From the NCBI RefSeq assembly GCF_002080045.1, contig NZ_MUIN01000017.1, positions 62,001 to 126,000 on the forward strand: DNA of 64,000 nt, written 5' to 3'. The notes below the pieces were generated by a model that did not search any database, was not told the DNA's origin, and saw nothing but the letters and a program-made list of their open reading frames with translations. Source of the DNA: Pseudomonas sp. Bc-h (GTDB lineage: Bacteria; Pseudomonadota; Gammaproteobacteria; Pseudomonadales; Pseudomonadaceae). Position numbers and translations under genes: made by a program. Position 1 is the stretch's first letter. Each line of letters begins with the position of its first letter. Shown here in pieces: positions 27,756-37,900 of this stretch.

Positions 27756-28780
27756 CAAGATGCGCGCTCCCCGCCCCAGGTCCGTGCCATGCCGATCACC
27801 GGTGCGACTTCCTCGACGTTGAGCTTTTCCAGCCGCGTCATCCGGCAACTGGTGAACTCCTGACCGATGTAATACAGCGGCCCGTCGTTGGAGAAACTCG
27901 CCATGTTCAGGATGTACTCGCCGAGAACCAGCAGCACCAGCGAGATCAGAAAAAACATCCCCGACTCCTGCAGCGACAGACTGATCCAGCCCGCCGCCAC
28001 ATCGGTCTTGAACAGCGCGACACCCACCACGTACGCGCAATAGATCAGGTTCATCACCGCACCAAACAACGACAACGCCGTCACCAGTCGCATCGGCGCG
28101 CGGGTGCTCGACACCAGCATGCGAATCCCCCGATCCACGCTCTCGCCCAGATGCTTGCGCGGCTGCGCCTTGGGTGGGGCCGAATAGCTCAGGCACGTGC
28201 GCGCAAAACCGCCCGTGGCCGGCAAATGCCGATAGATCATCGTCGGTTTGGGATGCTGCAGAATGAAGTTGATGACCTTCTTGGTCAGCAGCCGAAACTG
28301 CGGCGCGTCCCTGACCAGATGAATGCCGTTGCACCAGCGATACGCCCGATGAAACAGCTTGAAGGCAAAGCGGTACAACAGACTTTGCGACGTGTGCTCG
28401 GTGTTGCAGACAAACACCACATCCGCTCCACGAGCCGCGTGCTCCAGCATGTTCGGCAGAAACGCGATGTCGTCCGCCAGCGGATCGAGCACCACCGCGT
28501 AATCCCCGAGCGCATTCTCCAGACCGACCCACGACGCCGTGTCCAGATCGACCTCCTTGGTCAGCGCGTACACCTGCAGATTCGCGACCCCGTCCTCCGC
28601 CGTCAGCCGCTTCAACTGCGTCACACTGCCATCGCTCGAGGCGTTATCGACAATGATCAGCTCATAGTCCGACACCATCGACGCAATCACCTGCGTCGCC
28701 TCGACCAACATCCCCTCAAGCCCTTCGGCCTGATTACGAACGACAAACACCACCGACAGAAAACAGGGAAAAAAAGCCAT
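27755..28780 (-). CDS. Family 2 glycosyltransferase with C-terminal membrane segments
   Basis: A 341-residue GT2. GT-A motifs: LSVVFVVRNQAEGLEGMLVE, ELIIVDNASSDGSV and VVLDPLADD. Two hydrophobic segments near 235-260 and 270-300 anchor it, the layout of GtrB/DPMS-like polyprenyl-phosphate glycosyltransferases. It is first in the seven-gene operon. Upstream, TATAAA in TTCTATAAAAAAACACTG (minus strand, near 28820) is a possible -10 element. Confidence 0.83.
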   Translation of the reverse strand: MAFFPCFLSVVFVVRNQAEGLEGMLVEATQVIASMVSDYELIIVDNASSDGSVTQLKRLTAEDGVANLQVYALTKEVDLDTASWVGLENALGDYAVVLDPLADDIAFLPNMLEHAARGADVVFVCNTEHTSQSLLYRFAFKLFHRAYRWCNGIHLVRDAPQFRLLTKKVINFILQHPKPTMIYRHLPATGGFARTCLSYSAPPKAQPRKHLGESVDRGIRMLVSSTRAPMRLVTALSLFGAVMNLIYCAYVVGVALFKTDVAAGWISLSLQESGMFFLISLVLLVLGEYILNMASFSNDGPLYYIGQEFTSCRMTRLEKLNVEEVAPVIGMARTWGGERAS

Positions 28781-29375
28781 GGCGCGATACTCGGCAAACG
28801 GCCTTCCCTGGCAGTGTTTTTTTATAGAAGTGTGCAGACAGGTGTTGATAGGTGAACACGCAGTGAGTTGGAATTATTCAACGGGTTGGGGAGAGGCGTC
28901 TCGGGGTTGAAAATGGTCTTGTTAGATAATTTCAAAAGTTTGTATTTCTTTAAAAAGGCTTTGTAATCAGAAGGTTGTACCTAGCGAAAAGACAACCCTC
29001 ATGCGGAAACAGAGACACTCGTCAGCTGGTTTTACACAGATTAGGGCTGCGCAACCGCTATTTAAAGTTTGCATAGGTGCATCGGCTTACAGCGAGAATA
29101 CTGGCGCCAGAGTTTGGCAACTGAACGAGCATAAATCTCCCCTGTAGCAGCCCGGCTTGCCGGCGGTGGCGGTTTAGAAAGGTCATTTAATTTATGCGTA
29201 TCACCGCACTCACATAGTTGTGGCTTGCCGGCTACAAAACACGCTTAAAGAGTAAATTTTGATGCTCGTGGGACACAAAGTAGCGGCCTCCAAAACCAAG
29301 GCCACTTTGCTTTTCTGTGTCTCAGGGGCTACAGTCCTCGCACCATTGCTAGTTTTTGATGCCCGAGGGCCACAA
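28781..29375. other. AT-richer intergenic region before hipBA
   Basis: 595 bases without a supportable gene. It holds the probable promoter of the glycoconjugate operon on its left, and a diverged REP pair (29143-29170 and 29221-29240). Near hipB, GGGACACAAAGT (29268-29279) is partly mirrored by a downstream CACTTTGCTTTTCTGTGTC. This imperfect dyad just before hipB could be the HipB operator. Base composition is visibly less GC-rich than the flanking operon. Confidence 0.5.
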
Positions 29376-29636
29376 ATGTCCACGCTTTCCGACGTTTCCG
29401 AAATGCTTAGACAAGCCCGCCGCGAAGCTCGACTGAGCCAGGAGGCGATCGCGGAACGCGCAGGGGTCTCACGTTCAACCGTTGCGCGCATGGAAACCAT
29501 GGCCAAAGGAGACATGAGCGTCTCAGCATTCGTCCGCCTGCTGGAAGCCGCAGGTTATGACCTGAAACTGATCAAGGCGGGCCATCAGCGGACGGTCGAA
29601 GACATCCTTGCCGAGCAACGCAGCGGAGGGGGATGA
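29376..29636 (+). CDS. HipB-type antitoxin, Xre-family DNA-binding protein
   Basis: An 86-residue protein with one helix-turn-helix: LRQARREARLSQEAIAERAG followed by VSRSTVARMETMAKG. It is the antitoxin and autorepressor partner of the HipA kinase immediately downstream. The ATG at 29376 follows GAGG (29365-29368). An open frame upstream to 29259 carries no recognisable domain. The stop lies three bases before the hipA ATG, which indicates translational coupling. Confidence 0.88.
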   Translation: MSTLSDVSEMLRQARREARLSQEAIAERAGVSRSTVARMETMAKGDMSVSAFVRLLEAAGYDLKLIKAGHQRTVEDILAEQRSGGG

Positions 29637-29639
29637 GTG

Positions 29640-30980
29640 ATGATTCTGGATGTTCATGTCGGGGACAGGCATGTCGCCAAGCTCTACCGCGAGTGGGATG
29701 AGTACGTCCTGCGGTATCTGCCAGAAACTGATGTCGCGGACTTTGTCAGCCTCGCATTGCCCGTTCGCGAAGAGCCTTGGCGTTGGCCGCGCGATCTTTT
29801 CCCGTTTTTTCGGCAGAACCTTCCTGAGGGATACCTTCTTGGGGTAATCCGAGAGGAGTTCGGCGCATTGCTGGATGGGACTGATCTCTCACTTCTTGCT
29901 GTAATCGGGGGCTCCGGGATCGGTCGTGTATCAGTGACTCCTGAAGGGACGTTACCGGGCATTGAACTGGCCCCACTGGAAATCGAACAGCTCTTGAAGT
30001 CTGACAACACCACGGAGCATTTCGAGACATTGGTCAGGCGCTATGCACGTGCTGCGGTCTCGGGAGTCGTACCGAAATTCATCGCCCAAGACGTCGCAGA
30101 AATGGACCTGCACATTGGAAAGCCAACGATACGAACCGGTTTTCACATCATTAAAGGATCGGACGATACGACGCCGTATTTGGGATTTAACGAGTTCTAC
30201 ACCATGAGAGTGCTTGAGCGCCTCAAGGTCGCACCAGTGGCGACATGCAGGATGTCAGAAGATGGTCGGGTGCTGGTCGTAGATCGCTTCGATGTCGACG
30301 AGAATGGTCGACCGCGGTACGGGGTAGAAGATGCCTGCGGACTCTTGGGTCTGCCTCCTCACGAAAAATACGCTACGACTACAGAGCGGGTCTGGAAAGC
30401 AACTCGAGCCTACATTCAACCAGATCGGCTACGCGAGCAGAGAGAGCACTTCGGCTGGCAGATCCTGACGAATTATGTGGTTCGTAACGCCGACTGCCAC
30501 GCGAAAAATATCGCCCTTTTTTATACCTCGCGAACAGACGTCGAATTTACCCCGATCTATGACTTAGTGACGACACAGGCTTATCCTCGTTTCGCCACGA
30601 ACCCACCGGGCTTGTCCATTGGGGGACGGCAGACCTGGACGCCTGGTCGCACACTTGAGATCTTTTTCAATGGCGTGTTGGGCATTCCCCCACGACAGTA
30701 CGCGGCGATGGTCGAACAGCTCTGCGAGTCTGCAGTTGAAGTTGGAAAAGAACTGATCGAAGCTGCGAAGAACGAACCTGCCTGGAGAGACGTTGCCAAG
30801 CACATGGTGCATGCCTGGAATCAAGGCATGGAGACCTTGCGCAGCACAAAAGCTGCTCCGCATTTACGAGGACTGGAGGCGGCCATTACCGAGGCGGGAT
30901 TTTCTGGCCCCAGAGCTGCGCAAAGCGGCCGGGTTCAGATTGGCCGCTCCGAATTGCTAGCACCGAGAAAATCCAGGTAG
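29640..30980 (+). CDS. HipA-type serine/threonine kinase toxin
   Basis: About 446 residues with the HipA N-terminal domain (WPRDLFPFFRQNLPEGYLLG) and the PI4K-like kinase core. The ATP-binding lysine region is RTGFHIIKGSDDTTPY, the catalytic loop RNADCHAKNIALFY, and the metal aspartate FTPIYDLVTTQAYP. Catalytic D and N are intact, so it is probably active. HipA kinases phosphorylate aminoacyl-tRNA synthetases and cause dormancy. A GTG at 29637 is an alternative start, and the ATG at 29640 has better spacing from GGAGGGGG. The pair sits at the border of a decayed, horizontally variable stretch. Confidence 0.9.
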   Translation: MILDVHVGDRHVAKLYREWDEYVLRYLPETDVADFVSLALPVREEPWRWPRDLFPFFRQNLPEGYLLGVIREEFGALLDGTDLSLLAVIGGSGIGRVSVTPEGTLPGIELAPLEIEQLLKSDNTTEHFETLVRRYARAAVSGVVPKFIAQDVAEMDLHIGKPTIRTGFHIIKGSDDTTPYLGFNEFYTMRVLERLKVAPVATCRMSEDGRVLVVDRFDVDENGRPRYGVEDACGLLGLPPHEKYATTTERVWKATRAYIQPDRLREQREHFGWQILTNYVVRNADCHAKNIALFYTSRTDVEFTPIYDLVTTQAYPRFATNPPGLSIGGRQTWTPGRTLEIFFNGVLGIPPRQYAAMVEQLCESAVEVGKELIEAAKNEPAWRDVAKHMVHAWNQGMETLRSTKAAPHLRGLEAAITEAGFSGPRAAQSGRVQIGRSELLAPRKSR

Positions 30981-30992
30981 GTCTGCGTCAGG

Positions 30993-31550
30993 TCACTCAT
31001 AAAGCCAAGGCTTCAACTCATCCCGATTCTTCACCACGATCTGTTGCGCCGCCGCTTTCGGGTCGAGCTTCTTCGGATCGATCTGGAAGCGCTGCAACAC
31101 ATACTTCACCAGCGCGCGGCGCGTCGGAATCTCCAGCACCCCGTTCTGCATGCCGAAATCGGCTTCGATGATCGCCTTCTGCTCAGGCTTGAGGCGTGAG
31201 TCTGGCTCGATGATCACGGCGACCTCGGTGTTCCAGTCCTCGTCGGCATCGATCAGGTTCTCGGTCTTGTGTTCGTACTCGGGCTGGCCACGCAAGCGGC
31301 TCAAGACGAAGTCGCGGTACATGCGGTTTTTCTCGCAGTGCAGTGGCGCTGTCATCAATGAACAGCGGCGTGAACTATTTGCTCGGTGCGTAGCCCTTCA
31401 GTTGCTTGCCAAATGTAAGATTTTCAGGCGCATGTTCGTTGATGTAGGTATTGATTTCCTTCGACGCCTGCTGACGGCTGATCCCGAAGCTCCGGATAAG
31501 GTGTTCCGTGGTCAGCCGGCCTTGCCACCACGCAACGGTCTCGATCAAAC
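30993..31550 (-). pseudogene. Remnant of a WYL-domain transcriptional regulator
   Basis: The left part (30993-31334) encodes the C-terminal half of a WYL regulator: HCEKNRMYRDFVLSRLRGQ to the natural end KPWLYE. The right part (31375-31550) encodes its N-terminal HTH: LIETVAWWQGRLTTEHLIRS and GISRQQASKEINTYI, ending GYAPSK at a stop. The WYL core normally between them is deleted, and the first residues are missing because an ADP-ribosylglycohydrolase fragment abuts at about 31550. In Pseudomonas such regulators (CapW/BrxR type) often guard defence loci. Confidence 0.82.
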
Positions 31551-31742
31551 GTGGAGCGCGTGCTCGTCTACTACTACGAAGGCCACAAACCCACACCCGA
31601 ACGCATCGACGAGCTCGGCGCCGGCTGGATCGCCGAAGAGGCCCTGGCCATCGGCATCTGGTGCGCGCTAACGGCGACATCGTTCGAGCAAGGCGTGATC
31701 AACGCGGTGAACTACAGTGGCGACAGTGATAGCACAGGCTTG
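31551..31742 (+). pseudogene. C-terminal fragment of an ADP-ribosylglycohydrolase (DraG family)
   Basis: The frame from 31551 reads EALAIGIWCALTATSFEQGV and then INAVNYSGDSDSTGLI. The GDSDSTG motif is the C-terminal metal site of ADP-ribosylglycohydrolases. The N-terminal two thirds are absent and the match ends at about 31742, where another fragment begins. It is a broken piece joined to two unrelated remnants and not a functional gene. Confidence 0.8.
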
Positions 31743-32121
31743 ATCACTAGCCAGATCCCAACCGAAGGTGTCCGCCAGACACCTGCACATATCGACCTGA
31801 AACTTCATACCGATCGTGGCATCGGTCAAACCGCCGCCAACCATCGCCACGGCCGTACCCAAGCCCGGAATCACACCCGCCAGCGCTGTGACACCGCCGC
31901 TTGTTACGGACATCTTGGCGTAACGGCTGATGATCTTCTCCGCCACCAGCGCCTGAACCTCATGCTCAGACGCCTTCGGTTTGGATGACTTCACCTGGCA
32001 TTGCAATCGACTCTACCGCCTTGAGCAGGCGCCATTCGTTTTTGGGTTTGGGTGAAGCCAATGTACCTCTCAGTTTATTGATCTTCGCTGACGCTGTGGC
32101 AATCTGTGCGCTTGCGTTCAT
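31738..32121 (-). pseudogene. Frameshifted N-terminal remnant of an EcsC-like protein
   Basis: From the ATG at 32121 the frame reads MNASAQIATASAKINKLRGT to LLKAVESIAMPGEV. It then must shift near 32000 to continue as ASEHEVQALVAEKIISRYAK, VTALAGVIPGLGTAVAMVGG and DTFGWDLASDQA. The glycine-rich amphipathic stretch is typical of EcsC-like proteins in Pseudomonas. The C-terminal half is missing, cut at the junction with the DraG fragment. The family name is a tentative recognition, but the frameshift and truncation are clear. Confidence 0.65.
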
Positions 32122-32139
32122 AGACCCCAGGCACCGCTC

Positions 32140-32838
32140 ATGCTGATCTTCGACTGTACCCAATCCGCGTGTGAATTCTTCTCCAGTAAGGTGAAGGGTC
32201 AGCTTGTCAGCCATGTGCAACCGGCTTCTGCCGCAGAAACGCTTGAGGTCGCAGACGCGACTTGGCCAGCCGTTGACCGCTGGCAGCTGCACTGCGTGAA
32301 GTTCGGGCGAACCAACGTATTGGTCGCCGTCCAGGTCGATACACGCTTTGCCATGACGTTCGTCAAACTCAAACCCGGCGACGTCAAAGGCTTTCTGGAG
32401 CAGTTCTGCGGACGCTATCAGATTGAACTGCTCCTCCTGGCAGACAACACACAAGTCCCGCTTCCTCCGCAAACCGAACTACAGCGCCACGCCATCGCGT
32501 GGGCCGAGAGCATGTCCCCGGCTTACTTCTTCAAACGCAATGATCGCAGCGTTCAGTCGCACATCACCCAAGTGCTGGATTTCGCGGACCAGGTCGCTTA
32601 CGAGAAAGGCCTGCCCGTCGAGGTGGAGGATGTGATCGCGTTCGACATGCGCGTGAATCGCTTTCTACGCAAGATCGGTGGCAAGGGTGATTACTTTCAT
32701 CCGGATGAGGAAATGCTGCTGCGGGTTTATCCGGTGTTGGGTGGGGCGCTTTCTGTGGAGGGGGTGAAGGAGAGATATCGTCAGGTAGGGCGGGGAGGAA
32801 CTCACCGGCCAGACTCTGATGACAGTGAGCGAGGCTAG
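32140..32838 (+). CDS. Hypothetical protein, N-terminus resembling DUF6933
   Basis: 232 residues. The first ~95 (MLIFDCTQSACEFFSSKVKG; WQLHCVKFGRTNVLVAVQVD; TRFAMTFVKLKPGD) look like the small DUF6933 domain of unknown function. The rest contains RVNRFLRKIGGKGDYFHPDE with no motif I can name. Codon use looks host-like and the frame is intact. It follows the gene graveyard and precedes the left island repeat, so it is probably the last chromosomal gene before the island. Confidence 0.65.
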   Translation: MLIFDCTQSACEFFSSKVKGQLVSHVQPASAAETLEVADATWPAVDRWQLHCVKFGRTNVLVAVQVDTRFAMTFVKLKPGDVKGFLEQFCGRYQIELLLLADNTQVPLPPQTELQRHAIAWAESMSPAYFFKRNDRSVQSHITQVLDFADQVAYEKGLPVEVEDVIAFDMRVNRFLRKIGGKGDYFHPDEEMLLRVYPVLGGALSVEGVKERYRQVGRGGTHRPDSDDSERG

Positions 32839-32950
32839 GATCTGATTATCCCGTCCAGCGCTGTCTTCGTTTGCACAACCTTGCCCCAGAGCCGGCATAG
32901 GCAAGACGAGAAGGGATGTCATAAAAACGCATTGGGTTGGTATGCCAGAC

Positions 32951-32975
32951 ATTAAAAAGCCGGCTTGTGGTCGGC
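32951..32975 (+). repeat. Left copy of the 25-bp island-flanking direct repeat
   Basis: It begins ATTAAAAAGCCGGCTTGTGG and ends YCGGC. It matches 43670-43694 with one difference (T for C at the 21st base). The core is a GC hairpin with a U-run on the minus strand, so the site is a terminator-like attachment site candidate (attL or attR). The space 32839-33194 around it holds no gene that I can support. Confidence 0.75.
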
Positions 32976-33194
32976 GTTATTTTCGATATTTTCCTAGGAT
33001 TTACTGGGTTTTGCAGAGGGATTTTATTCTGTCCCCCCACTTATCCCCCCATTTGCTTGCTGCGTAGTCAGGCAATCGGTGCATCCACGTCGCTAAAAGA
33101 TGACTTTAGTTGCCTTCTCTTCTCTCATTTAATGACAAGCTGCTACGATGCGGTCGGCAAAAGAAGCAGGCGATAGCCGCTGCAGGGAGGCGTT

Positions 33195-34952
33195 GTGACT
33201 ATTTCCATCCGTGACGTGAAAGATGTGCTCCAAGCTCGCTCACTCAGAAATCCATCGCTTGATGCGCTGAACCCGAACGACCAGTCCTATCGCGCGCTTT
33301 TACTCCAGCCTGCCGGTCCAATATTAGCCGATAATTCCCGCATCGGTCCGCTCGACCTCGAGTTCGCCGACAAGCAGGCGACGAAGTTTCTAGAGCTTGC
33401 CACAGCGAAGGGACACCATCTCGTTGTAACCCCGGAGTACTACCTTCCCATAGCGACTCTGCTGAAGTGTGCTCAAGGCGCTACTTTCCCTGCCGTCGGA
33501 GCTCTTTGGGTTCTGGGGTGTGAAAGCATGACGCCCGTACAGGTCGAGAAGTTTAAGGTCGACTGTGCTGGGCACTGCGATGTGATCTTCGAGGAGGATA
33601 CAGCGGCGGCCATTCAGGGTGTCTATTACGATCCTGTCGCGTACTGCTTCGTCACGAATGACGCCGAGGGAAAGGACCGGCGCGTGATCATCTTGCAGTT
33701 CAAGACGATTTCCTCGAGGGATCTGCACTTCTTCGAAAACAAAAACCTTCGCTGCGGTAACGTCATCTATCAATTCAAGGGTACGGATGAAGAGCTCTCA
33801 CTCGCAACCATCATCTGCTCCGACGCCTTTAATGTATCTCCCGACGAAGCTGTACGCAGGAAACTTTCGCGTAACGCAACGCTGCTACACATTCAGCTGA
33901 ACCCGAAGCCTAGGCACACCGGCTACATGCGCTATCGCGTCGATACGTTCAGCAAAAATAAGGACTTAAACAACTGCGACATCGTCTGCTTGAATTGGGC
34001 AGAAAACATGGTCCAAGTTGATGAGCCCGGCGGCAAAAGCGAGGCATGGAAGAACGAGAGCGGGTCCGCTTGGTACATCTCGGAACATCGTTGTTCATCG
34101 AACGACGATGAGGTTGAGAATAATGAAAAGTGTGGTCTTTATTTCACACGCCACGTTAACCAGCGGCACGTGCTCCACTTTCACTTCGGTGCAGCTGCGT
34201 TTGAATTGACGGTTGCTAAGGTTGTTCACCTAGGTTTCCGAGTCCACGACAACCATCTTGGACCTAAGATGGATGTTCGGTACACCTGGCAGGATGATCA
34301 GCAAGTCTGGGTACCGAACGTAGAAAACCCCGATCCGGGCTTGTCAGATCTCTTCGCACTTTCGTCTGATGTTACGTCGGCTTTCTCAAGCCTGAAAACG
34401 GGGAATAGCCGACTTCAGGTGGAGCGTGCTATTGCGCTTTCATGCGGCCTCTCGAAATGCAAGGAAGCTTGGTTCAAGGCTGCCGACCTTGATGCGTGCA
34501 AACTGGGGGAGGACGAAGTTGTGCGACGCGTGACGCTCGCTCTGGACCGCGATGAGGCTGCGCGCAGTGCACGCGAAAGCAGCATCAAAAAAGTTGCGGC
34601 TCTCAACAAAATCTTGGCCACGAAGAAGCTACCTCCTCAGATTCACGACCTAGGTGGTGGTGGAGCTCAAATCATGTGGCGGCCAGACTTGCCGCACGTG
34701 AACGTCTTCAAAGATGGGAAACATCCAGCTTTGGTCGCTTATTTAGGGATGGCTCCGAGCTCCGAGACCATTAAAAACGTAGGTGACGCTGCATTTGAGT
34801 TGCTGCGCCGTGAGAACAACAATGACCACAAGCACCGCATCGCGGTCTGCTATCACACGATAGATGGGCAAGCCGAGTTCGCACCAATTTCCAAGCTCAC
34901 TGACATCACCCATGGAGGCGGCAGTGCCACCTCCATTGTGGAGGGGGACTAA
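33195..34952 (+). CDS. Nitrilase-fold (carbon-nitrogen hydrolase superfamily) protein with C-terminal extension
   Basis: 585 residues. The first ~300 show the nitrilase Glu-Lys-Cys triad in order: E81 in HHLVVTPEYYLP, K170 in VIILQFKTISS, and C208 in SLATIICSDAFN. CDIVCLNWAEN follows, as in the late strands of the fold. Residues beyond ~300 match nothing I know. It is not a standard housekeeping amidase: spacing is expanded and the downstream gene is a Rad50-like ATPase starting right after the stop (TAAATG). Base composition is lower GC than the core genome. I infer a defence effector or signalling enzyme; its substrate is unknown. Confidence 0.75.
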   Translation: MTISIRDVKDVLQARSLRNPSLDALNPNDQSYRALLLQPAGPILADNSRIGPLDLEFADKQATKFLELATAKGHHLVVTPEYYLPIATLLKCAQGATFPAVGALWVLGCESMTPVQVEKFKVDCAGHCDVIFEEDTAAAIQGVYYDPVAYCFVTNDAEGKDRRVIILQFKTISSRDLHFFENKNLRCGNVIYQFKGTDEELSLATIICSDAFNVSPDEAVRRKLSRNATLLHIQLNPKPRHTGYMRYRVDTFSKNKDLNNCDIVCLNWAENMVQVDEPGGKSEAWKNESGSAWYISEHRCSSNDDEVENNEKCGLYFTRHVNQRHVLHFHFGAAAFELTVAKVVHLGFRVHDNHLGPKMDVRYTWQDDQQVWVPNVENPDPGLSDLFALSSDVTSAFSSLKTGNSRLQVERAIALSCGLSKCKEAWFKAADLDACKLGEDEVVRRVTLALDRDEAARSARESSIKKVAALNKILATKKLPPQIHDLGGGGAQIMWRPDLPHVNVFKDGKHPALVAYLGMAPSSETIKNVGDAAFELLRRENNNDHKHRIAVCYHTIDGQAEFAPISKLTDITHGGGSATSIVEGD

Positions 34953-37900
34953 ATGTTGGAACTTCAGTCGGTTCGAGAGAAAGTCTCCGCACTGCTCGGT
35001 GATGTACAGAACATCGATGACACGGTCGTACGAGGCGAGCGCCGCCACGAAGGCAGGTGCTACGCAATTGCCTATGTGGACCTTGCCGATAATGTGGTCG
35101 GCCGTGCTCGCGAACTTTATGACTTTCAGGAGCGAGTCCTCGGCGACGACTTCTTCGGCACGCCCGGCGACTTGCGATGGAACAAGTACCTTTACATCGT
35201 TGCCGGCCCGAAATCGCTAAGCGATGGCGGCTTCGAAAAAGCGAAGGCGACGATTGAGTCGGACAAAGAGTATGCACGCAAGCGTGTCGTCTCTGAAGAA
35301 GAGCTTGAAGCGTTGCTTGGCGCGTCTCAGCATTTCATACCAAACAACGCTGGCAAGGACTTCAACGTCGTTAGTGAATGGGAGAAGCGCCTCGCCGCTG
35401 CTGATTTGGATGAATTGCTTGATCGGCCTACACGAAGGGACGTCGTTGAGCGCATCGGCACTCGCTCAGCCAAACGCGTGCCCGTTGCAGACAAGACCCT
35501 GACGCTAAATCCATCAGACGCGCTGCTTGCTCAGAATTGGCTTGCATCTATTGCCATTGATCGGTTCCGTCCAGTCCACGATGGAAAATCGTACACATTT
35601 GGCCAGGTAACTCTCATTGTTGGGGCCAACGGCACCGGCAAGACATCTCTGCTTGAAGCTATCGAGTACTTCTACTGTGGGTACAACCGTAGGCAGGGGA
35701 ATGCAATCACTCCGATAATCTCCGGTTCATTGGTCGGCAGCATTGAGCCGCTGTTAGCCTCCACGGACGCTGGACGAATCAGGGCACGCTGTTTCACTTG
35801 GTATAATCGGGATGAGCGATTTGCGAAGTCGATTCTGAGTGCGTTCACTCGATACAACTTTCTCGATACAGATGCGGCCTTCAGAATCTCGACAGAATTA
35901 GAGCCATCAGAAATACCAAGTGATTTGAGTCGTTTACTTGTCGGTGCGGACGCCTCAATGATTTGGGACTATCTCGGCAAGATTTCGCCTGAGGTCGAAA
36001 CTGCCCACGAGCGTTCAATTATTCGAGTCGACGAGAGTCGGCAGATGCTCGAGATTGCTCAGAAGGAGCTTGAGGATGCCCAGAGTCGCCCCTCTAACGG
36101 CAAAGCTCTTACAGACGCGTTCCGTGTCGCCTTGGATGGGCTTAGTTGGAAAGCTCCAAGAGTTACAGCGCCCCTAGCTACTGAGGAAGAAGCAGAGGGC
36201 CTCTCGGAGGCGCTCGGACATCTACAATCTGTACTTGCGGCAGATTCAGCCGCAGTGTCTATACATGCAATTTCGGTGCGTAGTACTGAGCTCAACCAGG
36301 CACTTGCCAAAGCCCTTCCGCTCGAAGCTGAGCGAAAACGATACACGCAAAAAATAAATCGGCTGGTTGATGAGATAACTGTCAGCGAAAATGCGTCTGA
36401 AACCCTAGACCGTTGGCTAACTTACGTGAATAGTGGTTTCGCCGTCGCCTATGCTCGCGGCACGAAGGCCAAAGCAGCGGTCGAAATCGCACAGGGCAAG
36501 CTTGGACTGTTCGCGACTAGCGATATACCTGAAGTACCTCAAGAATATGCAGTCGTATCGCTGGAGTCTGCAATTCGCGACGCAAACTTGGATGTTCTGG
36601 ACAGCAGCGATCAAGTGATCGATTTGGAGAATCTGTCTGACAGTTTTGGAAAGGCAGCATCTGCACGAGCACAAGCTGCACGCCAACTACGAGCCGCTGC
36701 TGCGGCATCGTTCGACGCAGGCCATCCGGAAGATGAATGTCCCATTTGCCGGGCCAAATATTTGCCTCAGGAATTGGCCGCTCTTGTCGATCAAATCACC
36801 CACACACTAGAAGAGACAAACGAGCTCACAGAGGTTACTTCTAAACTTGCCGAAGCTCAGGAAAAACTCGATTCTTTTCAAGAGAGGGTCCGCTTCTTCG
36901 AGCTGCTGCAGCGGATGGCAAACGCCTTTGACCTACCACCAGATGTTCTCTGCGCTGAGGTTCCCGCTCGACTGGTAAAGTTAAAATTTGAGTTGGCGAG
37001 TGCTGAACAAGAACTTACCGCCGCCAGAATGGACTGGAAGCAACTCGCCAACTCCGAATTAACGATCAGCGAGCACGATGACCTTCGGAGCGCTGTAACT
37101 TCTCTTTTGATCTCGCCCGAATCAGAGTTCGATACGGCAGCTATCGATGAAGCACGAATCACGTTTCGCGAAGCTGCTGCTGCAACTCGGAAAATTCAAG
37201 CTGAGAATCTCGAGGGGCACAATCACGTAGAAAAACAGCTTTCTGATCTCAGTAAGACTGTCTGTGTCGGAGGTTGGAAGACGCGCGCTCAACACGACGC
37301 TGGTATAGAGTCTCTCGTTATCATGCAAGGTGAAATAGAGTCGATTCAGAGCCGAATTGATGCTTTGCAAGGCCTTATGGATATAGACGGCAGCAAGCTT
37401 ATCGCTGAGTTAAGTATGGGTATCGTTGGCGCCATTCGAATCCATTCTGAGGCGATTGAGGCCGTCAAAATTGAAAGCATGGCATCAAGCAATATTTCCA
37501 CACTTGTTGAACGCGTTGAGAAATTAAAGCAGCAGCTGAAACGAGGTTCTGAACAGGCGGAAAACTATCTGATCGCCAAAGAAACTTTGGAACTGCTCCG
37601 CAATGAGTGCTCTCTTGAGCATGCAACGCAAGAGTCGTTGGGTGCCATCAGCTCGCAGATTAATGAAATTTTCCGTCGTATTCATTCTCCACACGAGTAC
37701 GAGTATGTTGGTAAGGGAGAGGCACTCCTTCAGACATGTACCTCGCACGAGATGCGTACGCTTGAGCAAATAAGCACCGGGCAGCGTGCAGCTTTCGCGC
37801 TATCTGTATTCTTGTCGATGAACCGCAACGCGACCAAGGCACCGCCAGTCCTTCTGATTGACGACCCTATCGCACATATCGACGATTTGAACGCACTGTC

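Noticed and set aside
27756..28532. N-terminal extension of the FAD oxidoreductase frame
   Set aside because: It overlaps the intact GT2 gene in another frame, and the ATGA overlap at 27755 gives a normal start.
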